Assembly (NCBI RefSeq): GCF_002845985.1
Contig: NZ_PDFK01000001.1
Coordinates: forward strand, 930,001-994,000
Length of the DNA: 64,000 nucleotides
Source: Lysinibacillus fusiformis
GTDB lineage: Bacteria > Bacillota > Bacilli > Bacillales_A > Planococcaceae
Direction of reading: 5' to 3'
The position numbers and the translations under genes were made by a program. Below, one piece after another: positions 1 to 9,725 of the stretch (positions within the stretch are counted from its first letter, which is position 1; each line of letters opens with the position of its first letter). Under the pieces are notes generated by a model. That model ran no database searches, was not told where the DNA came from, and saw only the letters and a program-made list of their open reading frames with translations.

Positions 1-197
1 ACTACCAATAGTTCATCCACATTGATAGGATTCTCGGTAGCAATGACTTTTTCAATCATCCGATTAATCAGTACTGCTGTTTTCCCAGACCCTGCCGCGG
101 CTGAAACAAGTGTGTCTTGACCACTAGCATAAATCGCCTTCCATTGATCATCTGTCCATGTGACATCTGCTGGCTTAATAGGAATTGTTTGTGCCAT
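1..197 (-). CDS. addA: AddA helicase-nuclease subunit, N-terminal part (cut by window edge)
   Basis: Only the first 65 codons are inside the window. The ATG lies one base after the addB stop codon, as in the usual addB-addA operon. The fragment opens [15 protein letters not shown] and carries the UvrD-type Walker A motif AAAGSGKT at about residues 33–40. The family forms the AddAB complex, which unwinds and resects double-strand ends and loads RecA; AddA supplies the translocating helicase and one nuclease site. The rest of the gene lies beyond base 1, so nothing can be said about its integrity. Confidence 0.93.
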   Translation of the reverse strand, partial: MAQTIPIKPADVTWTDDQWKAIYASGQDTLVSAAAGSGKTAVLINRMIEKVIATENPINVDELLV

Positions 198-198
198 G

Positions 199-3100
199 CT
201 ACTCCATCTCCTTCCGAATTTTATCAACAATGTCATTCGGCTTCGCTTGCGCCAACTGACGATAGCTTTGTTTACCATCTGAAGGATCAAATTGACAAAC
301 CGCGGCGAATTGACAGTAATCACATGCTGTTTTGGCTTTTAATTTATAGGGGCTAATGGCTGTATCACCAGATAAAATGCCATTCCCTGCTTCCTGATGT
401 TTACGTCGAACGAAATGTTGTAACTTTTTCATATCATTGACAGGAACAATGCGTGATTGTGATTCAGACGGTGTCCCATCCTTTTTCATATATACAGGAA
501 TAATTTTTGAGTACCCACTACTTTCTTCTAATTGCTCGTCCATCGATAAAATCGCCTCAGCATTTTCTGACAGTAGGCCCTTCATTTTATATTGCTTTAA
601 TCGATCTTCCTCTATTTCACTATCTGTTAAATCCTTATCTAGCTTTAACATTGGATTATGGACATGGACATACAGTACTCCAGCTGGTTCAGTTTGACCA
701 GGTAGCCAATAAGAGCTATTTTCCATTGCTACATCTAAATACGTAAGGACTTGTAAGGACAATCCATAATAAACCTCATTTAAGTCCAGCTCTCGAGCTG
801 ATGATTTATAGTCGACAACCCGCAAATAAGAACGATCATCGATTGTTGCACTATCCACTCTATCAATACGTCCTCGCATAAACATTTTCTTGCCGCTAGT
901 CAAATCAATTTCAAGCGGTGGTAGCTGTTCATGCTGCCCTGGACCAAACGACGCCTCAATAGCAATAGGCTTGAAGTGGGATACATTAGCGTGCTGTGTC
1001 AGTGCAGTCATTGTGCGCTCAACAATGCGAATAAGCTTACGCTGAATATAGCGATAACGAGCACTCGACAATAAAATTTGATGTGAAAAGACGGGCACAA
1101 TTTGCTCTACTGCTTGTCGTGCTAATTGTTTAATTTGCTGTGTTGTTAAACGAATCCACGATAACTGCTGGCGATGTGTTTCTTCAGTAATCCACTTTAA
1201 TGCCTCGTGGAATAAATCACCCATCGCAAAGGTTTCAAGTCGGTATTCAGCACGTTCTTCTAAACGTAGACCATACGTAGTGAAATGAGAAAATGGACAT
1301 CTAAAGTATTTCTCGATTCGTGACACACTTGATGTTAACTTCTGACCATATAATTCCTGTGTAATATATGTTTCAAGTGGTTCAGCTTCATTTTTATGGG
1401 TAATCGGATAGAGGACACGCTCAAAAATGAGTGCCCAATACGGATCTTGTTTATAAAATTTTTGTAATGCTAGCCATTCTGGTGCTAGTTCACGGCTATG
1501 CTCAGCTTGACGTAACTGCACCATCAGATGCGCTAAAGCCGTACGAGGGTGGCGTAAATAGGGTAAAACACCTCCGTTAAGTAATTCAATTGGATCCATC
1601 ACCACTCGCTCAATGACAACTTCACTTAATAGACCAGCTGTTTTATCATTGCCAATCATTTTCTTGATATAAAGAGAGGATAGCAGTGCCTTGCCCTCTT
1701 CATCTGCCGTAGGATATGTCATATACAGCTTGTCAGATGGTGTTGTAATAGCACGGTAGAATAAGTAATTTTCCTGTAATAAACGATTGGTGGAGGTTGG
1801 TGCAAGCTCGTAGCCAATTTGGCTAAACCATTCTCGCTCTGTATCTGACAATAAACCCTCATATTCCATTCGAGTTGGATAAACACCATCATTCATACCC
1901 ACTACAAAAGTAACTTTGATATTAGACAATCTGGCTAAATCAACAGTAGCGACCATGACCTCATCTAAGGTCGGCGGAATGCGAGAAAATTCTAGCGTAT
2001 CAAACCCTTCATCAAGAATTTTAGCTGCTTCCTCCAAAGTCATTTCTTGCTCCCCAAACATATAGACGAATTGGTCAAGAACACCAATCCATTCGTTCCA
2101 AGCTTGCTCATGTTCACTCGCTGCTAATGCGTCACCTCGCTCTAGCTCACGATCTTTCATTGCTTGAAGCTTATCATAAACCTGTAATGACTCCACTAGC
2201 TCAAATAATGCAGTCGCAATATCTCTACCCGTTTTCGCACTATCAAGCTTATCTTGTAAATTCTTTAACGGTAGACGAATTTCATCTCGAATAGCCTCGA
2301 TTTCCGCCTGCATAGCACGTTCCTCATCTGTTTGAACACGCGAATGGAATTCTAATCCACGATACTTTTTATAAAACCAACGTGCCTCCTCAAACCACCG
2401 TTCTCCATAGATGCCTTGTGCCAAGCAATAGTTTTCTAATCGATCTGCTCGCTCACGCCAGATGGTTAGCTCAGCATGTAGTGGGAAAAATAAATCTGTT
2501 TTCACACTACGAAAAACAGGTTCGTACTTCCAAGTAGACGTCATGACCTCTAGTGCAGAACGACTTAGCTCGATTAGTGGATGATGTAACATCGTCTTTT
2601 TTGTATTTGTAAAAATAGGAATTTCATATTGTTGGAAAATACTTGTAATAAGTGGATCATATAGCTCTGCTTGTCTATATAAAAGAACTATATCCTGATA
2701 ACGATAACCGTCTTCTCTTGTCAGCTTTGTTATTTCCCGGGCAATCGCATGTACTTCGGCTCGACGATTAGACGCTTCAAGTACCATCACATCTCCAGAA
2801 GATTTTTTCGTTTTGGGCACCAAATCAGTAAATTTAGCCTCCACATGCTGCAAATCTTCAGAATGGAACCTTTTAGTATTGTAAAAATGTAATGGTGCAT
2901 CAACATCGATGCCCTCTTCATTGGCGATGTCATGCAACCGTTGATTTGTTAAAGCCGCCTCATGGAATAGTGCCTGTTCATCAAACGCTTCATCTGAATG
3001 ATCAAACGGAAGAACAATGGTTACTTGTTTAGTTACTTTTAACAACTCACGTACTAATTCTAACTCCCGTACAGTGAAGGCGGTAAATCCATCAATATAA

Positions 3101-3708
3101 ATGGTTGCTTGCTTCATCGTATCAGCATACTTCAATTGCTCTGTTAAAATTGGATAATAGCCCTCACTGTCGACATATGTCGTGCCTAGTCGTTCCTCTA
3201 AGGCCTGTAACACTACATGTAAATCATTTGCTTTAGCCTGTAAGGTATTTGGAGCATCAATTGCCTTTAATGATTCCGTTACCTCTGCTAAGACTGAGCT
3301 ATTGACGCTATAGCGGCTAAATTCTTTTAAAAGTGTTTCAATCTCCTCCGTAAAGCCACGTTTTCCTGCTGCTTGTCGAAATAAGGAAAACTCACTTTTT
3401 TGTTCCTCTAAAAGTTTACGAATGAGCATTCGATAGCCATAGCCATTCACTTCTTTGCGAGCAATCCCGCCAGTTTCCTGTAAAACCAGCCACGCTAAAC
3501 GCTTAAACGTCATCACTTGTGCACGGATCAAGCCTTGTAAACCATGCTTATTCGTCAACTCATATTCTGTAGAATAAGACATCTGGTCGGGGACAATTAT
3601 GAAAATCGGATGTCCCAATGGCTCCGTTTTAAGCTGTTCAATGATCTCCTGATGAATAAATGCGGATTTTCCTGTTCCTGAACGTCCTGAAACAATACGC
3701 AATGACAT
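199..3708 (-). CDS. addB: AddB, ATP-dependent nuclease/helicase subunit B
   Basis: A 1169-residue protein of the normal family size. It begins [15 protein letters not shown], with the Walker A motif at residues 8–15. The C-terminal nuclease domain shows the GRIDRVD and VVDYKSS motifs. The four cysteines of the AddB iron-sulfur cluster are visible as one in YFRCPF and three in [10 protein letters not shown] near the C-terminus. AddB pairs with AddA in double-strand break repair and recombination. The gene is followed after one base by addA, so the two are translationally coupled. The 246 bases upstream hold no other gene and presumably carry the promoter. Confidence 0.96.
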   Translation of the reverse strand: MSLRIVSGRSGTGKSAFIHQEIIEQLKTEPLGHPIFIIVPDQMSYSTEYELTNKHGLQGLIRAQVMTFKRLAWLVLQETGGIARKEVNGYGYRMLIRKLLEEQKSEFSLFRQAAGKRGFTEEIETLLKEFSRYSVNSSVLAEVTESLKAIDAPNTLQAKANDLHVVLQALEERLGTTYVDSEGYYPILTEQLKYADTMKQATIYIDGFTAFTVRELELVRELLKVTKQVTIVLPFDHSDEAFDEQALFHEAALTNQRLHDIANEEGIDVDAPLHFYNTKRFHSEDLQHVEAKFTDLVPKTKKSSGDVMVLEASNRRAEVHAIAREITKLTREDGYRYQDIVLLYRQAELYDPLITSIFQQYEIPIFTNTKKTMLHHPLIELSRSALEVMTSTWKYEPVFRSVKTDLFFPLHAELTIWRERADRLENYCLAQGIYGERWFEEARWFYKKYRGLEFHSRVQTDEERAMQAEIEAIRDEIRLPLKNLQDKLDSAKTGRDIATALFELVESLQVYDKLQAMKDRELERGDALAASEHEQAWNEWIGVLDQFVYMFGEQEMTLEEAAKILDEGFDTLEFSRIPPTLDEVMVATVDLARLSNIKVTFVVGMNDGVYPTRMEYEGLLSDTEREWFSQIGYELAPTSTNRLLQENYLFYRAITTPSDKLYMTYPTADEEGKALLSSLYIKKMIGNDKTAGLLSEVVIERVVMDPIELLNGGVLPYLRHPRTALAHLMVQLRQAEHSRELAPEWLALQKFYKQDPYWALIFERVLYPITHKNEAEPLETYITQELYGQKLTSSVSRIEKYFRCPFSHFTTYGLRLEERAEYRLETFAMGDLFHEALKWITEETHRQQLSWIRLTTQQIKQLARQAVEQIVPVFSHQILLSSARYRYIQRKLIRIVERTMTALTQHANVSHFKPIAIEASFGPGQHEQLPPLEIDLTSGKKMFMRGRIDRVDSATIDDRSYLRVVDYKSSARELDLNEVYYGLSLQVLTYLDVAMENSSYWLPGQTEPAGVLYVHVHNPMLKLDKDLTDSEIEEDRLKQYKMKGLLSENAEAILSMDEQLEESSGYSKIIPVYMKKDGTPSESQSRIVPVNDMKKLQHFVRRKHQEAGNGILSGDTAISPYKLKAKTACDYCQFAAVCQFDPSDGKQSYRQLAQAKPNDIVDKIRKEME

Positions 3709-3908
3709 ATTCTTTCCCCCTCCTCATTGACTTGCCCATTTTGGGTGAATCTTTTGATGATTTGATTATTTGATACGCTTTTTGAGCATTTCCTTTGCTA
3801 GTTAGTTAACGTACCTATGTTACAGCAACTTTAATCGTCTATCTTAAATTCTATCGAAAAAAACTAGTAAATACTATCTATCAACCTTCATGTGAGAAGA
3901 TAATGACA

Positions 3909-3942
3909 CAAAAAAACAGCCTCTTTAAAAATTAAAGAGGCT
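3909..3942 (-). terminator. Rho-independent terminator after the VTT-domain gene
   Basis: Perfect 11-bp stem (3918–3928 with 3932–3942, core AGCCTCTTTAA) around a 3-base loop. On the minus strand it is followed by a run of seven T. It separates the gene at 3955–4602 from addB. Confidence 0.85.
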
Positions 3943-3954
3943 ACAAACAATTGG

Positions 3955-4602
3955 TTAGCGAGCATGATGATCCTGATTTTTCGTCAATTTTCGCGCTTGC
4001 TTCAAATCTCTTTCCACACGAGCGTTCAAGCGCTTCTCTATCAGCTTACCGACCCACCATAAAATTACGATGGCTACAGCAGCAATGACCAATCTGACGG
4101 GGCTTGTCAATAACGATTTTAAGTCATAGCCCAACACACTCATGCCTAAAATCATCACGAACTTCCCAGCCAATAAAACGACTAAGTAAAACTTTTTATG
4201 AATATGGGATAACCCAGCAACAATATTGACAATAACAGATGGTGTAAAAGGGAAACAAAGGAGGACAAAAAGAGGGCTGATGCCATTCATATCCACCCAT
4301 TTAATAAGTTTCTGAACCTTTTTACTACCTGTTAAAAATCGTAGCCTTGGATGCTTGCCAAAATGGCGAACAAGCAAGAAGACAGCATAGGAGCCCGCTA
4401 CAGAGCCTAACCATGATAATAAGAACCCTAACCATAAGCCAAATGCACTTGCATTCGCTACAACAAATACGACTAATGGCAGAAAAGGTAAAAACGCTTC
4501 TAAAAATGGTAGCAGTAAACCAATGATTGGGCCAAATGTTCGATATTGTGCCGCAACCTGTTCAATATTTTCTACAGTAAACCATTCACTCAACATCGAC
4601 AC
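3955..4602 (-). CDS. TVP38/TMEM64 (VTT domain) membrane protein
   Basis: About 215 residues with several hydrophobic helices and the VTT/SNARE-associated (DedA-like) pattern: two half-helices around FLEAFLPFLPLVVFV, a glycine-rich re-entrant segment with GSVAGSYAVFLL, then PFTPSVIVNIVAG. The C-terminus is basic and cytoplasmic. Bacterial members are thought to move lipids or the undecaprenyl carrier across the membrane; the substrate here is unknown. It starts two bases after the stop of the XRE-cupin regulator and probably shares its transcript. The start is uncertain: a GTG at 4602 and an ATG at 4596 are both close to a GAGGTG sequence. Confidence 0.8.
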   Translation of the reverse strand: MSMLSEWFTVENIEQVAAQYRTFGPIIGLLLPFLEAFLPFLPLVVFVVANASAFGLWLGFLLSWLGSVAGSYAVFLLVRHFGKHPRLRFLTGSKKVQKLIKWVDMNGISPLFVLLCFPFTPSVIVNIVAGLSHIHKKFYLVVLLAGKFVMILGMSVLGYDLKSLLTSPVRLVIAAVAIVILWWVGKLIEKRLNARVERDLKQARKLTKNQDHHAR

Positions 4603-4604
4603 CT

Positions 4605-5156
4605 CTATTTATACTGTAAAATTAAATGAAAAATTGTTAGCCCTTCCGAAGTATTGCGATATTCATGGGGTTGATGCCCTGAGAATACTAGTGTATCCCC
4701 TTCATCCAGTAATTCATGCATATCCCCAGCAGAAATAACTGCTTGTCCTTTGATGACCATTACAGTTTCCTCTACCCCTTCTGTATGAGCTTCACTCTTA
4801 CTAATTGCGCCTGGCTCCATTTCAACCTTATAAAATTCCCAGCCTCGCTCAGGATTATACGGAATAATGGAGTAGACACGATAACGTCCCTCATCTTCAT
4901 CCACATGCGGCACATCCTTACTGCTATAACGCATGTAATGAGCGGTTGGTGGCTGTAATAATGAAGAGAATGATATGCGCATACCAGCTGCGATTTTCCA
5001 AATTGTTGAAACAGTCGGATTAGCCTCACCCTTTTCAATTTGTGCAAGCTGTGCTTTACTAACACCTGTCGCTTTAGCTACGTCATCTAGACTTAGATGA
5101 CGCTGCTGTCTAATTTTCTTTAATTGAAATGCTAAATTTCGACTCATTTGTTCCAT
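4605..5156 (-). CDS. XRE-family regulator with C-terminal cupin domain
   Basis: Residues about 8–65 form a helix-turn-helix (VAKATGVSKAQLAQIEKG). Residues about 100–180 form a small cupin barrel (GVEETVMVIKGQ, GDTLVFSGHQPHEYRN), the usual ligand-sensing layout of this regulator family. I place the start at the ATG at 5156 (MEQMSRN); a longer frame would use TTG or GTG with no better ribosome site. It is divergent from azlCD across a 120-bp gap holding two GTATAC-centred repeats, so it probably controls azlCD and itself. The effector is inferred to be an amino acid or amine, not shown. Confidence 0.87.
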   Translation of the reverse strand: MEQMSRNLAFQLKKIRQQRHLSLDDVAKATGVSKAQLAQIEKGEANPTVSTIWKIAAGMRISFSSLLQPPTAHYMRYSSKDVPHVDEDEGRYRVYSIIPYNPERGWEFYKVEMEPGAISKSEAHTEGVEETVMVIKGQAVISAGDMHELLDEGDTLVFSGHQPHEYRNTSEGLTIFHLILQYK

Positions 5157-5194
5157 TTTAATCACCAATTTCTATTGTTTATTTTATCAGACAT

Positions 5195-5250
5195 ATGTAT
5201 ACTTTAATAAACATCAAGAACTATCAAACAATTCCATCAATAGTATACAT
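5195..5250. promoter_or_regulatory. Paired inverted repeats, candidate operators between regulator and azlC
   Basis: ATGTATACT at 5195–5203 and its exact reverse complement AGTATACAT at 5242–5250. Each contains the palindrome GTATAC, and the centres are 46 bp apart. They lie in the divergent promoter gap, so they are good candidate sites for the XRE-cupin regulator. Binding is inferred. Confidence 0.5.
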
Positions 5251-5279
5251 GGAAATGATTAAGAAAGGATGGCCTATTT

Positions 5280-6014
5280 ATGACAAGTACAACAGAGCTT
5301 CATCATGATGATTCCATAAGCCCTTCCAACGACAGCTTTCTACAGGGCGTCAAAGATTGCATACCTACTTTACTCGGTTATATTAGTATAGGACTTGCAT
5401 TCGGTGTTGTAGGTTCCGCTTCTGGATTATCTGTCCTTGAAATTGCCCTGTTAACGATACTTATTTATGCAGGATCTGCACAATTTATTTTTTGTGCACT
5501 TCTTTTAACAAGCAGCCCTGCCTCTGCTATCATTGTAACCATTTTTGTAGTTAATCTACGCCATTTATTAATGAGTTTAACATTAGCACCTCATTTTACG
5601 CGCTACTCTATGCTTAGAAATGTTGGTTTCGGTACATTATTAACGGATGAAACCTTTGGTGTCGCAGTAACAAAGCAAATGCAAACAGGCAAATTATACG
5701 GCAAATGGATGGATGGGCTTAACATCACAGCCTACATTTTTTGGATTCTCTCCTGTGTTGCAGGTGCCTTTTTAGGACAATGGGTAGCAAATCCCGAAAA
5801 ATGGGGCCTAGATTTTGCTTTAATTGCCATGTTTGTTGCATTGTTAGTACTGCAATTGAGCAGTGTTGGCAAAAGCAAAATCATGCATTATATCAAGTTA
5901 ATCGGCTATATGACAGTTATTATGTATGGCCTTTCTTATCTAGTGCCTTCACATGTAGCTGTGCTTCTAGCAACAGTCATTGTCGCAACAATTGGGGTGG
6001 TGACAGATAAATGA
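5280..6014 (+). CDS. azlC: AzlC family branched-chain amino acid exporter, large subunit
   Basis: 244 residues, with the AzlC core from about residue 20: GVKDCIPTLLGYISIGLAFG, then LLTILIYAGSAQFIF and FVVNLRHLLMSL, motifs typical of the family. Several transmembrane helices follow. AzlC and AzlD together form a membrane exporter for branched-chain or related amino acids. The ATG at 5280 is preceded by AAAGGATGG. The stop overlaps the azlD start by four bases (ATGA), indicating coupling. Expression is probably set by the divergent XRE-cupin protein. Confidence 0.93.
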   Translation: MTSTTELHHDDSISPSNDSFLQGVKDCIPTLLGYISIGLAFGVVGSASGLSVLEIALLTILIYAGSAQFIFCALLLTSSPASAIIVTIFVVNLRHLLMSLTLAPHFTRYSMLRNVGFGTLLTDETFGVAVTKQMQTGKLYGKWMDGLNITAYIFWILSCVAGAFLGQWVANPEKWGLDFALIAMFVALLVLQLSSVGKSKIMHYIKLIGYMTVIMYGLSYLVPSHVAVLLATVIVATIGVVTDK

Positions 6015-6337
6015 CAACAACTTCTTATATGGTCTGGCTTATTATTGGCTGTGCACTTGTTACATGGCTGCCGCGTGTCATTCCATTTATTTTTGTACGT
6101 AGTGTAACACTCCCAGATGTTGCACTCAAGTGGCTCAGCTTTATACCTGTTTGTATCTTAAGTGCTCTTGTAATTGAAAACTTATTCGATACTGAAAGTG
6201 GGAAAGTAGTGACTCTTGATTGGCCCGTCTTTGTTACATTTGTGCCAACTCTTATTGTTGCACTTATCACAAAAAGTTTATCGATTACTGTCATTGCAGG
6301 CGTAATCATTATGGCAGCTGTTCGATTTTTCATGTAA
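6011..6337 (+). CDS. azlD: AzlD family branched-chain amino acid exporter, small subunit
   Basis: 108 residues and four hydrophobic helices, with the family motif TWLPRVIPFIF near the N-terminus and WLSFIPVCILSALV after it. It is the small partner of AzlC and overlaps its stop codon by four bases. A bidirectional terminator follows immediately. Length and order match the standard azlCD pair. Confidence 0.93.
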   Translation: MTTTSYMVWLIIGCALVTWLPRVIPFIFVRSVTLPDVALKWLSFIPVCILSALVIENLFDTESGKVVTLDWPVFVTFVPTLIVALITKSLSITVIAGVIIMAAVRFFM

Positions 6338-6372
6338 AAAGGTCAATCCCCTTTGAGAGGACTGACCTTTTT
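6338..6372. terminator. Bidirectional terminator between azlD and csbA
   Basis: A 12-bp stem with one mismatch (6338–6349 with 6359–6370, core GGTCAATCC/GGACTGACC). It is flanked by A and T runs on both sides and can serve azlD on the plus strand and csbA on the minus strand. Confidence 0.8.
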
Positions 6373-6592
6373 ATTTCTTCATTTTACTAGCTAACCAAAA
6401 GCCTACGGTTAATGAAAATGCATCCATCACATAAATAATAGGCGAAGATGTATAGCCTGCATAAACAGAAGCTGCGATAAGTGCAATCGCTAATAACAGC
6501 GCAACATAGCGATTATAGGTAATTCTTGTAAACAATAAGACAAGGATCGCTGGTATAAATAGCGCTAATATCATTTTTCCAAAAACATCCAT
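6371..6592 (-). CDS. csbA: CsbA family small membrane protein
   Basis: 73 residues, nearly all in three hydrophobic helices, ending in KMKK. The length and pattern match CsbA (DUF2198), a SigB-controlled membrane protein of unknown function in Bacillus subtilis. Its ATG overlaps the minJ stop by one base (TAATG), so it is translationally coupled to minJ. In B. subtilis csbA instead precedes uvrBA, so the neighbourhood is rearranged. Confidence 0.85.
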   Translation of the reverse strand: MDVFGKMILALFIPAILVLLFTRITYNRYVALLLAIALIAASVYAGYTSSPIIYVMDAFSLTVGFWLASKMKK

Positions 6593-7788
6593 TATATTTC
6601 CCTCGGCTCAGCTAGTAATAAACCAATACGGTAATGATCATTGCTGTAAATCACATGCTGTGTTAAACGAATTTCATTGTTGCGGTCCAACACTTCTAGA
6701 CGACAGTGTGCTGCATTTAATTGCAATGCCTCGTATAGCTCATTCTCTGTAAAAATAGATTTTCCATTTACTTTACGAATACATTCCCCTGCAAGCAAGC
6801 CCATTTTTTCTGCTGGCGAATCAGGAAGAACAGCTGCGATAATGGCACCCTTTGTACTTGGTGCAACGGCATAATGATCTGTTTTATCCTGCTGTGCAAA
6901 GTAGATAGAGATGATGATACGTATAATTGCCCCAACACCAAGTACGATGAAACCGATCATCGGCTCAAAATAAGCAGCTAAGCCACCTATTAAAATAAGC
7001 TCTCCAAGCAATAAGACAGATCGCCCTATTTTAGGTAATTTTATGACTGGTAATTCCTTTCTTGATAGCTTAGCAAAGCCAATGATAAGAGGGAATAAAA
7101 CAAGTGCAAAGCTACTATCACCTATCGTAAACAGTGGCCAATATGGCAATACAGCCGATATAGCATCACCAGGCATAACAAAGAAAATAGGTAATACCCA
7201 TACATTTTTTGTGCGATAGACAATAGCCTGCATACCCCGCTTTGTTTTCTCTATGGAAGGCGTTGATACCTTCATGGCAGCACGACGGATTAATAGCCCC
7301 TCTGCGATAACACAAAGGCCTGCCAAAATGGTAATCGTAACAATTGCGCCATCCTCTAAATTGCTCCCCTCCAAGGAAAATATCCACCAAGTAAATGTCC
7401 AATTGTAATAGGACATGGCCCATATCACAAGTGTTGCAATACCCATTGTCACAATGGGCGATAGTGCATTAATAAGGTACAGGACTAGCGCTACTATAGA
7501 AATTACTATTAAAATGATTAAAAATTCTTTTGGTACAGTAAGCCCTGCGACAATACTGATAAGAGAAATGAGCAGTGCATAAAGCCATCCATCTTTCCAT
7601 TGTCCGATTAACTCTGTCCAGCCCCAAATAATACGTCTATTAAAATATTTACGCTCCTGTTTTACACGACGATATCCTAAAAAAATAGCAAATATTATGA
7701 CTATATACAGTAATGGGTTGAGTAAAAAGCGGCCAATCGCTGTTACAATTTCTATTAAAATCTCACTAACCATACGAACACCCGCCAT
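6592..7788 (-). CDS. minJ: MinJ-like polytopic PDZ protein, division site selection
   Basis: 398 residues: a hydrophobic N-terminal two thirds with about eight membrane segments, then a C-terminal PDZ domain (AAVLPDSPAEKMGLLAGE, RKVNGKSIFTENELYEAL). This layout and length match MinJ, which bridges DivIVA to MinD at cell poles and septa in Bacillus. It lies directly downstream of ctpB, as in B. subtilis. A second in-frame ATG six codons in (MVSEIL) could also be the start. Confidence 0.85.
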   Translation of the reverse strand: MAGVRMVSEILIEIVTAIGRFLLNPLLYIVIIFAIFLGYRRVKQERKYFNRRIIWGWTELIGQWKDGWLYALLISLISIVAGLTVPKEFLIILIVISIVALVLYLINALSPIVTMGIATLVIWAMSYYNWTFTWWIFSLEGSNLEDGAIVTITILAGLCVIAEGLLIRRAAMKVSTPSIEKTKRGMQAIVYRTKNVWVLPIFFVMPGDAISAVLPYWPLFTIGDSSFALVLFPLIIGFAKLSRKELPVIKLPKIGRSVLLLGELILIGGLAAYFEPMIGFIVLGVGAIIRIIISIYFAQQDKTDHYAVAPSTKGAIIAAVLPDSPAEKMGLLAGECIRKVNGKSIFTENELYEALQLNAAHCRLEVLDRNNEIRLTQHVIYSNDHYRIGLLLAEPREI

Positions 7789-7895
7789 TTCTATCTTGAA
7801 TACTATGAATTTATTGTATCAAACGACTACACTCTTGCGTAGTACAAACTCATAGAAAGCTTTGTATTATGTTATTTTTGTTCTGTCAGATAGGT

Positions 7896-9338
7896 TTATT
7901 GTTCAATAGTATGCAGTAAAAAGCTAGTGGCCATCTGGAATTGTTGATCATTTTGACGATCCGCTTTATAATTTTTTAATGTCTCATTTAAGCTATTGAA
8001 GAAAGTTGTATCCATATAAAATTCATCTTCTGCTAATTTTAATTTTTTCTGTTTGCGATAAAGGTTGACGGCCTCTGCAGTCGTTTCATCCATATAGCCA
8101 TCTAAACGATCTATTTGATAGCCTAGTTTCTGTAAGGCAGTTTGTGAATAGGCGATCTCCTCACTCATATCACCGACTTTAAATTTGCCTGTTAGTGGAT
8201 GTAGTTGAAAAGCAAATAATTCATTTTGCTCAATTACTAAACTTGCTTCAATGCCTTGCCCATGAATCCATTCGCGTTTTGGTGTCAGCCATTTATTAGT
8301 TGATAATTTCAGCTCTCCACCATTTGATAGCTCCCAAGATTCCTGCACAGTCCCTTTCCCAAAACTCTTGACACCAATCAGTGAAGCACGTCCCCAGCCT
8401 TTTAAAGCACCACTCAATACTTCACTCGCTGAAGCACTACCTTGATTTTGTAAGACAACGATTGGGATTTTGTTCATCGTTGCTATATATTTTTCATCAA
8501 AGCCTTTCGTTTGCGTTTTCAATGGTTCCATAGCACCTTCCGCATTTTGCATATATGCAAATACCTTGCCATTGTCCAATACCGTGCTCAGTAGCGCTGC
8601 GACGCTATGTAAATAACCACCTGGATTATCACGTACATCAATCACAATACCTTCAACATCTTTACGAAGCAATTTACTCGTTTCAGCAACCCATTCATTG
8701 GCCGTTTTTTCCCCAAACAACGAGATAGCCACATAGCCAATGGTTGTATCTTCTACTTTTATAACCTCACTCGATACCGTTTTATTAGAGATTGCAGCAC
8801 GCTCCATTGTCATCTTAATATGTTTATCCTCACTCGGACGGTAGACAACAATAGTTACCTTCGACCCTTTTTCACCTTGAATTAAATGCATTAATTCACT
8901 CATCGTTTTCCCATCTACACGCACTCCATCAACTTGTACAATTTCATCGAGTGAACGCATACCAGCTTTCTCAGCAGGTGAAGAACGAACTGGAGACACA
9001 ACAATAAACTTCCCTTTATTTTCTGCTAGTTCAATCCCAATACCTACCCTTTCCTCAGCCAGCATTTGCCGATGTTGCTCGGCCTCTTCCTGGGAGTAAT
9101 ACGTACTATAAGGATCCTTAATGGCATCAGCCATACCACGAAGAGCCCCCTCCACCAATGCATCCTTTTTTGTGCTGTAGACTGATTTTTCTTCAATAAG
9201 TGTCATGGCTTCACCAATTGTATCAACCTCCGTAACAGGCTCCTTTTTATCGTCACTAGAAAACCAATCAAAGTAAATACCACTACCTACCACCAAACTA
9301 CTAAGCAGGACTCCGACACCGGCCGTTAATTTGCGCAA
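7896..9338 (-). CDS. ctpB: Carboxy-terminal processing protease (S41 family, CtpB-like)
   Basis: 480 residues: a signal anchor at about 6–22, a PDZ domain (KAGMRSLDEIVQVDG), the S41 peptidase core with the catalytic serine in NQGSASASEVLSGAL and lysine in KSFGKGTVQ, and a C-terminal peptidoglycan-binding domain (LQKLGYQIDRLDGYMDETT). CtpB cleaves signalling proteins at the outer membrane face; in B. subtilis it processes SpoIVFA in sporulation. The start is TTG, set by an AGGAGGG ribosome site; no ATG fits. It precedes minJ with a 107-bp gap. Confidence 0.93.
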   Translation of the reverse strand: MRKLTAGVGVLLSSLVVGSGIYFDWFSSDDKKEPVTEVDTIGEAMTLIEEKSVYSTKKDALVEGALRGMADAIKDPYSTYYSQEEAEQHRQMLAEERVGIGIELAENKGKFIVVSPVRSSPAEKAGMRSLDEIVQVDGVRVDGKTMSELMHLIQGEKGSKVTIVVYRPSEDKHIKMTMERAAISNKTVSSEVIKVEDTTIGYVAISLFGEKTANEWVAETSKLLRKDVEGIVIDVRDNPGGYLHSVAALLSTVLDNGKVFAYMQNAEGAMEPLKTQTKGFDEKYIATMNKIPIVVLQNQGSASASEVLSGALKGWGRASLIGVKSFGKGTVQESWELSNGGELKLSTNKWLTPKREWIHGQGIEASLVIEQNELFAFQLHPLTGKFKVGDMSEEIAYSQTALQKLGYQIDRLDGYMDETTAEAVNLYRKQKKLKLAEDEFYMDTTFFNSLNETLKNYKADRQNDQQFQMATSFLLHTIEQ

Positions 9339-9459
9339 TTCTTCCCTCCTCCGTCTCTTTTACTGTATGACTCTATTTTTTCAAACATACAAGATTACCT
9401 TTCAAATTTATGAAGAGAGAATATTTCACTTTTCTCATGGGTGTTGGTTGTTGCTTCGA

Positions 9460-9648
9460 GAGTATTTTCCTTTGTTCCGCGAGTATTTTCCCTGCCTTCG
9501 TGAGTATTTCCTCTGGCTCCGCGAGTATTTCCTCTGACTCCGCGAGTATTTCCTCTGACTCCGCGAGTATTTCCTCTGACTCCGCGAGTATTTCCTCTGA
9601 CTCCGCGAGTATTTCCTCTAGCTTCGCGAGTATTCCCTCCTGCCCCAC
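9460..9648. repeat. Nine-unit 21-bp tandem repeat (minisatellite)
   Basis: Nine head-to-tail 21-bp units, each opening GAGTATT and most ending CTCCGC or CTTCGC. Units 4–7 (9523–9606) are identical; the outer units diverge progressively at both ends. Because 21 is a multiple of three, several frames stay open through the array, but none looks like a gene. It occupies most of the 387-bp gap between ctpB and the ResA-like gene. Confidence 0.95.
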
Positions 9649-9676
9649 AATTGTTCACCTTAATTCTTATAAAAAT

Positions 9677-9720
9677 AAAAAATCTGCTCGTTTCTACTAT
9701 AGAAAACGAACAGATTTTTT
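9677..9720. terminator. Terminator after the ResA-like gene
   Basis: Long stem (about 9677–9695 with 9701–9720, core ATCTGCTCGTTT) with one mismatch, and A/T runs on both sides. On the minus strand it lies six bases after the stop codon of the thioredoxin gene. Confidence 0.82.
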
Positions 9721-9725
9721 ATGAA

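Noticed and set aside
4772..5065. 97-codon minus-strand frame inside the XRE-cupin gene
   Set aside because: Alternative frame of a well-supported gene, with no family similarity.
9460..9648. CRISPR array
   Set aside because: Units are directly adjacent with no unique spacers, and no cas genes are nearby.
9373..9724. Overlapping frames on both strands with repeats such as EEILAES or SDSASIS, looking like a repeat protein
   Set aside because: They are produced by the 21-bp tandem array, whose period keeps several frames open. No ribosome site or conserved part is present.
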